DNA of 64,000 nt from Flavobacterium chungbukense (GCF_020805785.1 NZ_JAJGZV010000003.1:787610-851609), one strand, 5' to 3'. Positions 8,141 through 17,244 are shown, numbered from the stretch's first letter. Translations and numbers: made by a program. The notes: generated from the letters alone by a model not told the origin.

Positions 8141-9940
8141 TTAGTTTTCTTTTGGATGATAAAATGCAACAATTTTCTTGGCTCTGGAAACTCCTACAAC
8201 ATCTGAAATTTCTTTTTCAGTAGCCAGTTTTAATCTTTTAACACTTTTAAAATGTTGGATTAAAGCGAGCATTGTTTTTTCGCCAATTCCAGGAATACTT
8301 TCCACAGAAGAATTAAGAGCCGATTTACTTCTTTTATCTCTATGAAAAGTGATTCCAAATCTGTGCGCTTCATTTCGTAATTGCTGAATTACTTTTAAAG
8401 TCTCTGATTTTTTGTCTAAATATAACGGAATAGAATCTCCAGGATAAAAAAGTTCTTCGAGACGTTTTGCAATTCCGATAATGGCCACTTTTCCGCGTAA
8501 GCCTAATTCGTCGATACTTTTTAATGCGGCAGAAAGCTGTCCTTTTCCACCGTCAATAATAATTAATTGAGGCAAAGGTTCATTTTCATCGAGCAATCTT
8601 CTGTAACGTCGGTACACAATTTCGGTCATCGAAGCAAAGTCATCTGGACCAATAACCGTTTTGACATTAAAATGACGATAATCTTTTTTGCTTGGTTTTC
8701 CATCTTTAAAAACAACACAAGCCGCAACCGGATTTGTTCCCTGAATATTCGAGTTATCAAAACATTCAATATGTCGAGGCTCAGAAGGAAGACGTAAATC
8801 TTTTTGCATTTGCGCCATAATTCGGTTTACGTGACGATCTGGATCTACAATTTGCAATTGTTTCAACTGTTCAATGCGATAAAATTTGGCATTTCGAATC
8901 GATAAATCTAAAATCTGTTTTTTATCGCCAAGCTGCGGAACGGTCACTTTAATGTTTTCGCCCAAATCCAATTCAAAAGGAACAATGATTTCTTTGGATA
9001 ACAATTGAAAACGCTCACGCAATTCTACAATCGCTAATTCTAATAATTCTTCATCGCTTTCGTCCAGCTTTTTCTTTATATCTAAAGTATGCGAACGAAT
9101 AATCGAACCATGAGAAATCTGAAGAAAGTTGACATAAGCTGCATTTTCATCAGAAACAATTGAGAAAACGTCAATATTGGTAATTTTCGGATTGATGATC
9201 GTTGATCTGGATTGATAATTCTCTAAAACTTCAATCTTTTCTTTAATTTTTTGCGCTTCTTCAAACTGTAAATTCTGCGCATAAGTATTCATCAATTTTT
9301 TGAAATCTTTTAAACTTTCTTTAAAATTTCCTTTCAAGATTTCGCGAATAGCGTTGACTTGTCTTTGGTATTCTTCTAAAGGTTCTAAACCTTCGCAAGG
9401 TCCTTTACAATTGCCAATGTGATATTCCAGACAAACTTTAAATTTCCCAGAATTAATATTCGATTCGCTCAAATCATAATTGCAAGTTCGAAGCGGATAC
9501 AATTCTTTAATCAAATCCAAAATCGTATGCACCATTTTGAAATTAGTGTACGGTCCAAAATATTCAGAACCATCTTTAACCATTCGTCTCGTTAAAAATA
9601 TTCTAGAAAAAGGTTCTTTCTTAATACAAATCCAAGGATAGGTTTTATCATCGCGCAGCAATACATTGTATCTCGGCTGAAGGGTTTTAATTAAATTGTT
9701 TTCTAATAAAAGGGCATCGGTTTCTGTGGGAACAACGATGTGTTTTATAGTCACGATTTTTTTTACCAAAACATTGGTTTTTGCGGTGTCGTGAATTTTA
9801 TTGAAATAAGAAGAAACTCTTTTTTTTAGGTTTTTTGCTTTTCCGACGTACAAGATTTTCCCGTCTTTATCGTAATATTGATAAACACCTGGATTGTCTG
9901 GCAAGGTTAAAATTTGAAGGTCTAAGGCCGGCTTTTGCAT
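8141..9940 (-). CDS. uvrC: Excinuclease ABC subunit C
   Basis: Nucleotide-excision-repair endonuclease that makes both incisions next to a lesion marked by UvrA and UvrB. The 599 residues show the full domain order: N-terminal GIY-YIG nuclease (GVYQY near 18, YVGKAKNLKKR near 31-41), a Cys cluster (IGNCKGPCEG), the UVR motif (QFEEAQKIKEKI), the RNase H-like nuclease starting at IECFDNSNIQGT, and a C-terminal helix-hairpin-helix pair (SIPGIGEKTMLALIQHF and VVGVSRAKKIV). Length is normal for the family. It leads a minus-strand cluster with two envelope genes that have no obvious repair role. Confidence 0.97.
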   Translation of the reverse strand: MQKPALDLQILTLPDNPGVYQYYDKDGKILYVGKAKNLKKRVSSYFNKIHDTAKTNVLVKKIVTIKHIVVPTETDALLLENNLIKTLQPRYNVLLRDDKTYPWICIKKEPFSRIFLTRRMVKDGSEYFGPYTNFKMVHTILDLIKELYPLRTCNYDLSESNINSGKFKVCLEYHIGNCKGPCEGLEPLEEYQRQVNAIREILKGNFKESLKDFKKLMNTYAQNLQFEEAQKIKEKIEVLENYQSRSTIINPKITNIDVFSIVSDENAAYVNFLQISHGSIIRSHTLDIKKKLDESDEELLELAIVELRERFQLLSKEIIVPFELDLGENIKVTVPQLGDKKQILDLSIRNAKFYRIEQLKQLQIVDPDRHVNRIMAQMQKDLRLPSEPRHIECFDNSNIQGTNPVAACVVFKDGKPSKKDYRHFNVKTVIGPDDFASMTEIVYRRYRRLLDENEPLPQLIIIDGGKGQLSAALKSIDELGLRGKVAIIGIAKRLEELFYPGDSIPLYLDKKSETLKVIQQLRNEAHRFGITFHRDKRSKSALNSSVESIPGIGEKTMLALIQHFKSVKRLKLATEKEISDVVGVSRAKKIVAFYHPKEN

Positions 9941-10075
9941 TCTTTATTGTTTCTGAAGATGTTCGAGAAGCTTTTCAAAAACCATTCCGATTTCTAAATG
10001 AAGCTTAACATTGAATTAGTTTCAAATTTACGAAATCAAAAGAATAATTTCTATATTTAGATTTTATAATTCTAC

Positions 10076-11053
10076 ATGAAAAATAGTACTCCATTGGTTA
10101 TTTTTGGCGAATCGATTTTGCCGGGAGAACACAGAACCATAAACGTCGAAATTGCTCGGCTGCATACTACAACCAAGTTGAATATTCCTGTAATCGTGCG
10201 CCGTTCCAAGCATGACGGTCCAACAATTTTATTTTCTGCCGGAATTCATGGCGACGAAATTAACGGTGTTGAAGTTGTTCGCCAGATTATCAGCAAGAAA
10301 ATAAATCGGCCTTCTCGCGGAACCATAATCTGCATTCCTGTCATCAATATGTATGGTTTTGTCAATAAATCTCGTGAGTTTCCAGACGGGCGCGATTTAA
10401 ATCGTGTTTTTCCAGGAAGCAAAAAAGGCTCACTTGCCAGCCGATTTGCTTATCATATTGTAGAAGAAATTTTGCCGATTTTAGACTACGCGGTCGATTT
10501 TCATGCAGGTGGAGCGAGCCGATTCAATGCACCGCAAATCAGAATTACCGAAAACAATCCCGAGTTGAAGATTCTAGCTGATATTTTTAATGCGCCATTT
10601 ACACTTTATTCTAAAAACATAAATGGTTCTTTTAGAAATACTTCTGAAAAAGCCAATGTAAAAATGCTTCTTTTTGAAGGTGGAAAATCATTGGACATTA
10701 ATAACGAAATTGCAAATGAAGGTGTTTTGGGTACAAAACGGTTATTGCATTATTTGAATATGTTAGATCCTAAACAGTTAGTTGAGCCAGCAGCGCAGCC
10801 TTCCATTTATATTAAACAATCAGTTTGGCTTCGCGCAAAATGTTCGGGTCTGCTTCATGATTTTAATTTGGTGGGAAAATTTGTTACCAAAGGCACTATC
10901 TTAGCCATAATTACAGATCCTTTCGGAAAGTTTGAACAAAAAGTCAAAGCGCCGCACGATGGTTTTGTAATTAATGCTAATCATTCGCCAATTGTTTACG
11001 AAGGCGATGCTATTTACCATTTATCTAAAACGCCCGACAATGCCGACGAGTAA
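10076..11053 (+). CDS. Succinylglutamate desuccinylase/aspartoacylase family protein
   Basis: Zinc-dependent acylase of the AstE/AspA fold, related to M14 carboxypeptidases; 325 residues. The zinc set is present: His58 and Glu61 in SAGIHGDEINGVE and His143 in AVDFHAGG. The C-terminal part (about 245-320) looks like a small biotinyl-lipoyl-like beta barrel, as in other members. The true substrate cannot be read from sequence; no arginine-succinyltransferase genes are nearby, so the AstE name would be unsafe. The last 14 bases overlap the start of the next gene, so the pair is cotranscribed. Confidence 0.85.
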   Translation: MKNSTPLVIFGESILPGEHRTINVEIARLHTTTKLNIPVIVRRSKHDGPTILFSAGIHGDEINGVEVVRQIISKKINRPSRGTIICIPVINMYGFVNKSREFPDGRDLNRVFPGSKKGSLASRFAYHIVEEILPILDYAVDFHAGGASRFNAPQIRITENNPELKILADIFNAPFTLYSKNINGSFRNTSEKANVKMLLFEGGKSLDINNEIANEGVLGTKRLLHYLNMLDPKQLVEPAAQPSIYIKQSVWLRAKCSGLLHDFNLVGKFVTKGTILAIITDPFGKFEQKVKAPHDGFVINANHSPIVYEGDAIYHLSKTPDNADE

Positions 11054-11612
11054 AAAAGAACTTCGCATAGAATATAAAAATCTCCGTAAAGCACTTTCTT
11101 TCGATGAAGTAGAAGAAAAAAGTTTAGCAATTGCAAATCAGCTAATCCAAATGCCAATTTGGGATAAAATCTATTATCATGTTTTTCTTCCTATTGAAGA
11201 GCAAAAAGAAGTAAATACAGAGTTTGTTCTTCATTTACTTTCTGGAAAAGACAAAGAAATCCTGATTTCGAAAAGTGATTTCAATAGCAGAAAAATGACT
11301 CATTTTTTATTGACGGATAATACTAAAATTAAAAAAAACGAATATAATATTCCAGAACCTGTTGACGGAATTGAAGTTCCTTCTTCTAAAGTCGAAGTAG
11401 TTTTTGTTCCGCTTCTAGCATTTGATATTTTCGGAAATCGTATTGGTTATGGAAAAGGTTTTTATGATAAATTCCTTTCAGAATGTAAACCTGAAACCAT
11501 TAAAATCGGGCTTTCATTTTTTCAACCCGTAAATCAAATCGATGATGTTTTTGAATCGGATATCAAACTAGATTTCTGTGTTACGCCGGAGAAAATTTAT
11601 CAGTTTGAATAA
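11040..11612 (+). CDS. 5-formyltetrahydrofolate cyclo-ligase
   Basis: ATP-dependent enzyme converting 5-formyl-THF to 5,10-methenyl-THF, keeping the folate pool usable. 190 residues from the ATG at 11040 (MPTSKKELRIEYKNLRKAL); in-frame upstream starts would lie deep inside the preceding gene. The N-terminal basic helix KKELRIEYKNLRKAL and the phosphate-binding motif GNRIGYGKGFYDKFL near the C-terminus are diagnostic. The start overlaps the acylase stop by 14 bases, implying translational coupling. Followed by a repeat-rich gap. Confidence 0.92.
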   Translation: MPTSKKELRIEYKNLRKALSFDEVEEKSLAIANQLIQMPIWDKIYYHVFLPIEEQKEVNTEFVLHLLSGKDKEILISKSDFNSRKMTHFLLTDNTKIKKNEYNIPEPVDGIEVPSSKVEVVFVPLLAFDIFGNRIGYGKGFYDKFLSECKPETIKIGLSFFQPVNQIDDVFESDIKLDFCVTPEKIYQFE

Positions 11613-11619
11613 AATTAAT

Positions 11620-11685
11620 GCCACAGATTAAAAGGATTAAAATGATTTCAAAAAAATAATCCATTTAATTCTTTTAATCTGTGGC
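11620..11685. repeat. Inverted repeat, possible terminator after the cyclo-ligase
   Basis: Perfect 15-bp arms GCCACAGATTAAAAG (11620-11634) and complement (11671-11685) around a 36-base loop. A related half-copy begins at 11822. It may stop transcription after the cyclo-ligase gene. Confidence 0.6.
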
Positions 11686-11720
11686 AAAAAACACATTTAA
11701 TTTTTACATTCCAATATTAT

Positions 11721-11797
11721 GTAGAGACGCACTGCAGTGTGTCTAACACAATCTTTGTCGATATGCTAGACGTAGACGCACTGCAGTGCGTCTCTAC
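11721..11797. repeat. GTAGAGACGC palindromic element, copy 1
   Basis: Begins GTAGAGACGCACTGCAGTG, ends with the mirrored ACTGCAGTGCGTCTCTAC, and has the core CAATCTTTGTCGA at 11749-11761. A shorter copy in the opposite orientation sits at 26410-26460 and a degenerate hairpin at 25063-25088. Confidence 0.75.
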
Positions 11798-12103
11798 AAT
11801 TCAAATGCATAAAAAATTAATGCCACAGATTAAAGGATTCAAAAAGATTAATCTATTTAATCATTTTATCCCGATAGCTATCGGGAGTGGCAAAAAAATC
11901 TTCGCATTTAAAAAAATCTTCCGCATCAAATCCCTTTAAAATCAAGGTTTCTAATTTTATTTTCTCGTAAGAAAAATATTTGTAAAGTTTTTGGCACGAT
12001 TTTGCGTACTCGAAAATTGCAAATAATCACTTCTAGTACATCCGGAATGCTAGTCCTTATTTGAAGCCAATAACCTATTTATTAATATTTAAAAATTTAC
12101 TTT

Positions 12104-13654
12104 ATGAGAAATCTTAATTTCTTTATGATGGCATTCCTCGTACTTACTATTTTCAGCTGTAAGAAAGCGTATGCACCAGACGAAGCTGCAGATTCGACCG
12201 AAATCGCAGTAACAACAACCGATTTGGTTGAAGAAGAAAATTACATTCCTGAAACCAATTCAGAAAGTTATGCAGGATTGGAAGAAAATCCATTTGAATC
12301 TCCGCTTAAAACGCCACTTTCGACTTTTTCTATTGATGTTGATAATGCATCTTATACCAATATTCGCCGATTTATAAATGAAGGGCAAAAAGTTCCTAAA
12401 GATGCCGTTCGAGTAGAAGAAATGATCAACTTTTTTAAATACAAATATCCACAGCCAGATGGCCAGCATCCGTTTTCTATTAATACCGAATACAGCGACT
12501 GTCCGTGGAATAAAAAAAGCCGATTGCTAAAAATTGGTTTGCAGGGAAAAGATGTTCCAATGGCCAATTTGCCGGCTACTAATTTGGTTTTTTTGGTCGA
12601 TGTTTCGGGTTCGATGGATGAACCAAATAAATTACCGTTATTAAAAGAATCAATGAAAATTTTGGTAAAAGAGCTTCGCAGTACAGACCGAGTTTCAATT
12701 GTAGTTTATGCAGGTTCGGCTGGAGTAGTCTTAGAACCAACTTCTGGAGATAATAAAGACGAAATTATGGATGCTTTTGACGATTTGCACGCAGGCGGAA
12801 GCACGGCGGGCGGTGAAGGAATCGAATTAGCTTATAGACTAGCACAAGAAAACTTTATTAAAGGAGGAAATAATAGAGTAGTGATAGCTACTGATGGTGA
12901 CTTTAATGTTGGCGCTTCAAGCGACGATGATATGTTGAAATTGATTGAACAAAAAAGAGAATCTGGCGTTTTCTTAACCGTTTTAGGTTTTGGAATGGGT
13001 AATTATAAAGACAGTAAAATGGAAATTCTAGCCGATAAAGGAAATGGAAATTACGCTTATATCGATAATATTCAAGAAGCAAATCGTTTTCTTGGAAAAG
13101 AATTTAAAGGCTCAATGTTTGCTATCGCGAAAGATGTAAAAATTCAAATCGAATTTAATCCGAAACATGTTCAGGCCTATCGATTAATTGGTTATGAAAA
13201 CCGAAAACTAAATGCAGAAGATTTTAAAAATGATAAAATTGACGCAGGAGAATTAGGAAGCGGACATTCGGTTACGGCTTTGTATGAAGTTATTCCGACA
13301 GGTGTTGAAAGCGATTATACACCTTCAGATTTGAAATACACCAAAACACAGAAAAACGAGGGAAATTATAGCGATGAACTGGCAACGGTGAAATTTAGAT
13401 ATAAAAAACCTAATGGCAATAAAAGCAATGAAATAATAAATGTTATTGCAGATAAGAAAACAGAACTGAAAAATAGTTCGCCAGATTTCAAATTTACAAC
13501 TGCCGTTTCTTGGTTCGGACTAAAATTACGCGAATCAAAATATATTGCAAACAGCTCAAGTTCTGACATTAAAAATTTGGCAAAATCAGGATTATCTAAT
13601 GATGAAGAAGGTTATCGATCTGAATTTATAAGATTAGTTGATGCAGTGAATTAA
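12104..13654 (+). CDS. YfbK-like von Willebrand factor A lipoprotein
   Basis: Envelope lipoprotein of 516 residues. The signal ends in a lipobox (TIFSC) with the acylated Cys at 19. After a low-complexity acidic linker (about 25-65) comes the YfbK-type N-terminal domain (PLSTFSIDVDNASYTNIRRF), then a VWA domain with MIDAS motif DVSGSM beginning at Asp166 and a TDGDFNVG loop, then a DUF3520-like C-terminal region ending FIRLVDAVN. The MIDAS implies metal-dependent protein binding; the partner is unknown. It converges on the bat operon, which encodes further VWA proteins, with a shared terminator between, but is not part of that operon. Confidence 0.88.
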   Translation: MRNLNFFMMAFLVLTIFSCKKAYAPDEAADSTEIAVTTTDLVEEENYIPETNSESYAGLEENPFESPLKTPLSTFSIDVDNASYTNIRRFINEGQKVPKDAVRVEEMINFFKYKYPQPDGQHPFSINTEYSDCPWNKKSRLLKIGLQGKDVPMANLPATNLVFLVDVSGSMDEPNKLPLLKESMKILVKELRSTDRVSIVVYAGSAGVVLEPTSGDNKDEIMDAFDDLHAGGSTAGGEGIELAYRLAQENFIKGGNNRVVIATDGDFNVGASSDDDMLKLIEQKRESGVFLTVLGFGMGNYKDSKMEILADKGNGNYAYIDNIQEANRFLGKEFKGSMFAIAKDVKIQIEFNPKHVQAYRLIGYENRKLNAEDFKNDKIDAGELGSGHSVTALYEVIPTGVESDYTPSDLKYTKTQKNEGNYSDELATVKFRYKKPNGNKSNEIINVIADKKTELKNSSPDFKFTTAVSWFGLKLRESKYIANSSSSDIKNLAKSGLSNDEEGYRSEFIRLVDAVN

Positions 13655-13674
13655 TCTTAAATTCCAAAAAATGA

Positions 13675-13714
13675 AAATCCCAAATTCCAATTTAAGTTTT
13701 GGAATTTGGGATTT
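13675..13714. terminator. Bidirectional terminator between convergent genes
   Basis: Perfect 16-bp stem (AAATCCCAAATTCCAA at 13675-13690, complement at 13699-13714) with an 8-base loop and T-rich flanks. It separates the VWA lipoprotein gene and batE. The same stem sequence recurs, nearly unchanged, at 28481-28522. Confidence 0.75.
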
Positions 13715-13737
13715 CTTTATTTAAATATTTTGAACTT

Positions 13738-14484
13738 TTACTTAACTTCTTTAATTGTCAAAGAATCAATCCAGCCTTGGGTTCCGTCTGTTAATTCTAC
13801 TTTTCTCCAGCCGGCAACACTTTCTAAAACATATACTTTTGCTCCTTCATGCAATAAAATAATACCATTTGCAGATTTTTCTGGTTTTGCACGAACTTGA
13901 CTCATTTCAGAAAAAACGATGGCAACACGATCGTTATCAAAATGACGTTTTTCAGATACAGCAGCAGATATGCTTAAAGCAAATGCAACTAAAAAGATAA
14001 ACATTCCGACAAAGTAGATTCTTTTTGCAAGTGTAGCTTTTGAAAAATAGTATCCGATGAAACTTAGTAAAAAAATAAAACCAATTGCAACGGCAATTTT
14101 TGCCCATTCATTATAATCAAAAATAGAAGTAAAGTTTTGAATCAGTTTTGCAAAACCAACTTTTGGAACTTCTTTAATTTCATCAATAGTCAGTTTTTTG
14201 GCAAATTTTAAATTATTTAAAGTCTCAGTATCGTTTGGTTTTAATACTAAAGCTTTTTCATAATTATAAATCGAAGGCGCAACTTGATTTAATTTATAAT
14301 AGCAATTACCAAGATTAAAATACAATTCTGCAGAATGTAATTTATCTTCTTTCACTATGTTTTCGTAAACCTGAACCGCTTCTTTATACTGCCCTTTCTG
14401 ATAAAGTGCATTTGCCGATTCAAAGCGTCCTTGAGCAAAGATAACCTGCGAGATTAATAAAAAGAGATAGAGTGTATTTTTCAT
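13738..14484 (-). CDS. batE: BatE-like TPR/SH3 protein
   Basis: Last gene of the bat (Bacteroides aerotolerance) operon; 248 residues. A signal sequence (about 1-18) is followed by TPR repeats (about 19-95: ALYQKGQYKEAVQVYENIV, AELYFNLGNCYYKLNQ), two membrane segments (about 125-147 and 155-173) and a C-terminal bacterial SH3 domain (VRAKPEKSANGIILLHEGAKVYVLE, GWRKVEL, GWIDSLTIKEV). The fold suggests a periplasmic scaffold joining Bat proteins to the wall or to each other. Separated from batD by about 100 bases containing an 18-bp palindrome. The role in oxygen tolerance is known from Bacteroides and inferred here. Confidence 0.85.
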   Translation of the reverse strand: MKNTLYLFLLISQVIFAQGRFESANALYQKGQYKEAVQVYENIVKEDKLHSAELYFNLGNCYYKLNQVAPSIYNYEKALVLKPNDTETLNNLKFAKKLTIDEIKEVPKVGFAKLIQNFTSIFDYNEWAKIAVAIGFIFLLSFIGYYFSKATLAKRIYFVGMFIFLVAFALSISAAVSEKRHFDNDRVAIVFSEMSQVRAKPEKSANGIILLHEGAKVYVLESVAGWRKVELTDGTQGWIDSLTIKEVK

Positions 14485-14553
14485 TTTTATGATATATAAA
14501 TTTTCACTTTGCGGACTTAAAATTCAGCGAAAGCTAGATCATTATTTCTTAGC

Positions 14554-14571
14554 TCCCGATAGCTATCGGGA
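14554..14571. repeat. 18-bp palindrome TCCCGATAGCTATCGGGA
   Basis: Perfect palindrome between batD and batE, identical to 11869-11886. It could act as a processing or attenuation hairpin inside the operon or be a dispersed repeat. Confidence 0.7.
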
Positions 14572-14585
14572 TTGCGTTAAAAAAA

Positions 14586-16331
14586 TTAGACAATCTGTTT
14601 TTCCAATTCAGAAATAATCAAAACTGCTTTGTCGTAATCTTGTTGAATCGAAGCGCTCGACGCTGGTGCGTAACGTGCAAATTCACAGTTTTCTGTCAAA
14701 TTAATAAAGTTCTGAACTGTTTCTGCATTTGCATTTCTTGACAATAATAATTCTCTGATATTGTCTTTACTCATTTCTGAAGTTTCAATATGCAGTTTGG
14801 CTTTTAAGAAATTATGCATCGCTTTTTCTAATGCAATATAGAAAGGCTCTTTGTTATTAAGATGTTTCTTCGCTTGCGATAAATATTTTTTCGCCAGTTT
14901 ATTGTTCATTCTAATTCTATTTCCAGTAACATCACTGTCAATAGCTTCTTTTCTTTTCTTAGCTAAAATGATTAACGGAATAATGATAAAAGGAGCAAAT
15001 AATAATCCTAAATACAAATTAGAACCGTAAAACTCTTTTTTAGCAATTGGAATTAAAGCTGTTTTAGATTTAATGTTTTTGAAATGATCTGTTTGTGCAA
15101 CTGCATTTTTAGATGCCGATCCTGTATTTGCTTCTGCAGGCGTTGGTCCATCTAAAACGTCAATCATAATTTCTTTTGAAGTAATGGTTTTGTATGAACC
15201 TGTACTTAAATCAAAATAAGAGAACTGCATTGGTTTGATGGCATATTTTCCTCTGTATTGCGGAACAATAGTATATTTATCAGTAATTCTTCCAGACATT
15301 CCAGTCAGAGAAGTGGTTACGCTTTCATCATGAACAGGATCGTACATTTCTAATGCGTTTGGAACAACTGGTTTTGGAAGTGTAAATAACTTCATGTTTC
15401 CAGTTCCTTGCGCGCTCACAATTAAGTCTAGTCCTTCACCATTTTTAAGTGTTGTTTTTGAAGGAGTAACTGTAAAATTAAATTTTCCAACAGCTCCGGT
15501 AAATCCTTCTGGTTTGCTGCTTTCTGGAAGTGGTTTTACATTAATTGTTTTTGCTCCAGCAGAAACTACTTTATTGCCTTCTGTTGTAATCATTTGACCA
15601 AACATATCACGACGATTAGAAGCCATTTCTACTTCAATATCTAATGAAAGAGGTTCGATTGTTAATCTTCCCGATTTTTGCGGATATAAAATGGTTTTTT
15701 TCAAGATTACAGAATAACATCTCTGACCTTGATAACTTCCTTCTTCAATCTGTAATTGTTTAATGTCGATATTCTGATTCCAGAAATCATTGTATTTAGG
15801 TTTTGCAAGCTCTTTAAAACGATTTACTCCAATATTATTGAAGTATAGTTTGTAAACTACTGTAATTGGTTCGTTTAGATACGGATTTGTTTTAGAAATT
15901 TCTGCAACTAAAGTCAATAATTCATTAGGAGATCCTGGAGGCCTGTCGTTTGGATCTCTTTCTTGGGCAACGGCATTGGTAACCGTAACTTTTATCGGAT
16001 TGGTTTTGTAAACTTGACCGTTGTATTCTATAGCGGCCTGTTTAATCATTACAACTCCTTTTCTTTCAGGCTGTAAAATGTAAGAATATATTTTTTGAAA
16101 AGAGCTTCGGCCATTTACCCAAGATTGGCTAATCTGCTGGCTTGGCCCTGCAACCATTCTAAACCCGTCAAAAGAAGGCTGTTCGAAGTTGTCTCCGTCA
16201 ACATTCATAATGAAATCTATACGAAGTCTTTCGTTTACTCCAAGTGTGTTTTTGCTGACTCTGGCTTCAAATTGTACTTGAGCCATAAGTCCTTGAAATG
16301 TGATTAGAAATAGAATTAAATATCTTTTCAT
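14586..16331 (-). CDS. batD: BatD-like oxygen-tolerance protein
   Basis: 581-residue exported membrane protein. A signal peptide (1-17) precedes tandem beta-sandwich regions typical of BatD (VSKNTLGVNERLRIDF, FTVTPSKTTLKNGEGLDLIVSAQGTGN), then one membrane segment (YLGLLFAPFIIIPLIILA) and a basic cytoplasmic tail with a helical domain (about 470-581). BatD is required with the VWA Bat proteins in the operons where it was studied; its biochemistry is unresolved. Downstream of batC across a repeat of short TTTAATCGTTT units. Confidence 0.9.
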   Translation of the reverse strand: MKRYLILFLITFQGLMAQVQFEARVSKNTLGVNERLRIDFIMNVDGDNFEQPSFDGFRMVAGPSQQISQSWVNGRSSFQKIYSYILQPERKGVVMIKQAAIEYNGQVYKTNPIKVTVTNAVAQERDPNDRPPGSPNELLTLVAEISKTNPYLNEPITVVYKLYFNNIGVNRFKELAKPKYNDFWNQNIDIKQLQIEEGSYQGQRCYSVILKKTILYPQKSGRLTIEPLSLDIEVEMASNRRDMFGQMITTEGNKVVSAGAKTINVKPLPESSKPEGFTGAVGKFNFTVTPSKTTLKNGEGLDLIVSAQGTGNMKLFTLPKPVVPNALEMYDPVHDESVTTSLTGMSGRITDKYTIVPQYRGKYAIKPMQFSYFDLSTGSYKTITSKEIMIDVLDGPTPAEANTGSASKNAVAQTDHFKNIKSKTALIPIAKKEFYGSNLYLGLLFAPFIIIPLIILAKKRKEAIDSDVTGNRIRMNNKLAKKYLSQAKKHLNNKEPFYIALEKAMHNFLKAKLHIETSEMSKDNIRELLLSRNANAETVQNFINLTENCEFARYAPASSASIQQDYDKAVLIISELEKQIV

Positions 16332-16438
16332 TTAATGTTTAATCGTTTTTTAATGTTTAATCGTTTAACCGTCATTTTGTTTAATCGTTTTGTTTGGATC
16401 AAATAAACAAATTAACGGTTAAACGATTAACCAAAATT
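16332..16438. repeat. TTTAATCGTTT direct and inverted repeats
   Basis: AATGTTTAATCGTTT occurs twice in tandem (from 16334 and 16351), a further TTTAATCGTTTTG follows at about 16380, and GGTTAAACGATTAACC (from 16417) is the inverted form. These lie between batC and batD and could fold when transcribed. Confidence 0.6.
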
Positions 16439-17206
16439 TTACCAGTCTTTTTCAGATTTTTTAGGACTACCTTTTACTTTTTGTGCGTTAACTTTATCCT
16501 GAATTTTCTTCTCTTCATTATTAACAGCATCTAACAAGTTCTGAACGCGCTCTTTTGATATTCCTCCAGGCTGTGGTTTTGGCTCTCCTTTATTGTCAGA
16601 TTTGTCATCTTTCTTCGGATCGTTTTTACCATCTTTTTTATCCTTGTCTTTATCGCCTTTGTCGTCTTTCTTGTCCTTGTCTTTATCTTTGTCTTTATTG
16701 TTGTCCTTGTTCTTATCTTTATTTTTATCCTTGTCTTTGTCTTTATCCTTATTCTTGTCTTTGTTATCGTTTTTCGGAGGATTTTCTTTTAGTTTTTGTT
16801 TTGCATATGCGTAATTATAACGCGTTTCCTCATCTGTTGGGTCATTGCGCAAAGCTTGTTTGTAAGCTTCAACCGCCTGCGTATAATCTTTCTCCTTCAT
16901 GAAAACGTTTCCAAGATTGTGAAAAGCTTTATGTTTTTCAGGTCTTGTTTTGGCATTTTTTATCGCTTTCGCGTAAGCGAATTTAGCTTCCGAAATTTGA
17001 TTTTGCCTGTAAATAGTGTTTCCTAAATTATATGGCGCCGCAGATCGTTTTGGAAATTTAGATTCCGAAATTCTATAGTTTGCCTCAGCATCAACAAATT
17101 TATTCTGTTTATATTCTTCATTCGCAGCAGGCAATGTTTTGTCTTTTTCTTGTGCAGAAACTGCAAAAGAAACCGTTAATAAGATATAAAGAAGTAAATT
17201 TTTCAT
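16439..17206 (-). CDS. batC: BatC-like TPR protein with long Lys/Asp tract
   Basis: 255 residues from MKNLLLYILLTVSFAVSAQ, a clean signal peptide; an upstream in-frame Met would add ten residues before it. TPR motifs occupy about 25-140 (AEANYRISESKFPKRSAAPYN, AFHNLGNVFMKEKDYTQA, AVEAYKQALRNDPTDEETRY). Residues 145-208 are almost only Lys and Asp with Asn and Gly (DKDKDKDKNKDKNKDN style), a highly charged flexible spacer. The C-terminus (GGISKERVQNLLDAVNNEEKKIQDKV) is a conserved helix in BatC-like proteins. Position between batB and batD fits the family order. Confidence 0.85.
   Translation of the reverse strand: MKNLLLYILLTVSFAVSAQEKDKTLPAANEEYKQNKFVDAEANYRISESKFPKRSAAPYNLGNTIYRQNQISEAKFAYAKAIKNAKTRPEKHKAFHNLGNVFMKEKDYTQAVEAYKQALRNDPTDEETRYNYAYAKQKLKENPPKNDNKDKNKDKDKDKDKNKDKNKDNNKDKDKDKDKKDDKGDKDKDKKDGKNDPKKDDKSDNKGEPKPQPGGISKERVQNLLDAVNNEEKKIQDKVNAQKVKGSPKKSEKDW
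16583..16774 (-). repeat. Lys/Asp-coding low-complexity repeat inside batC
   Basis: Imperfect hexamer repetition of AAAGAC/AAGGAT-type units on the coding strand, encoding residues 145-208. Prone to slippage and likely to vary in length between strains. The plus strand across it carries spurious Leu/Ser-rich open frames. Confidence 0.75.
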
Positions 17207-17244
17207 TCTAATTTTGTTTTCTGTTCTGAATTTCATCTGAGCAT

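Larger units (their letters stand above)
11613..12103. other. Repeat-filled intergenic region
   Basis: About 490 bases without a convincing gene. It holds the inverted repeat at 11620-11685, the GTAGAGACGC element at 11721-11797, a second GCCACAGATTAAA half at 11822, and a perfect 18-bp palindrome TCCCGATAGCTATCGGGA at 11869-11886 that recurs exactly at 14554. The rest is the leader of the VWA lipoprotein gene. A 66-codon open frame across the repeats has no protein-like features. Confidence 0.6.

Noticed and set aside
9941..10075. Small minus-strand reading frame upstream of uvrC
   Set aside because: A 13-codon frame (MVFEKLLEHLQKQ) exists but has no promoter, terminator or other support; probably chance.
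10076..11053. Arginine succinyltransferase-pathway AstE
   Set aside because: The zinc motif fits the broader family, but no ast genes are nearby and the C-terminal region differs; substrate left open.
11739..11939. 66-codon frame between the cyclo-ligase and VWA genes
   Set aside because: It consists of repeat sequence (GTAGAGACGC element and palindrome) and has no protein-like features.
16593..16814. Plus-strand Leu/Ser-rich open frame opposite batC
   Set aside because: It is the reverse complement of the Lys/Asp repeat; the apparent protein is a composition artefact.
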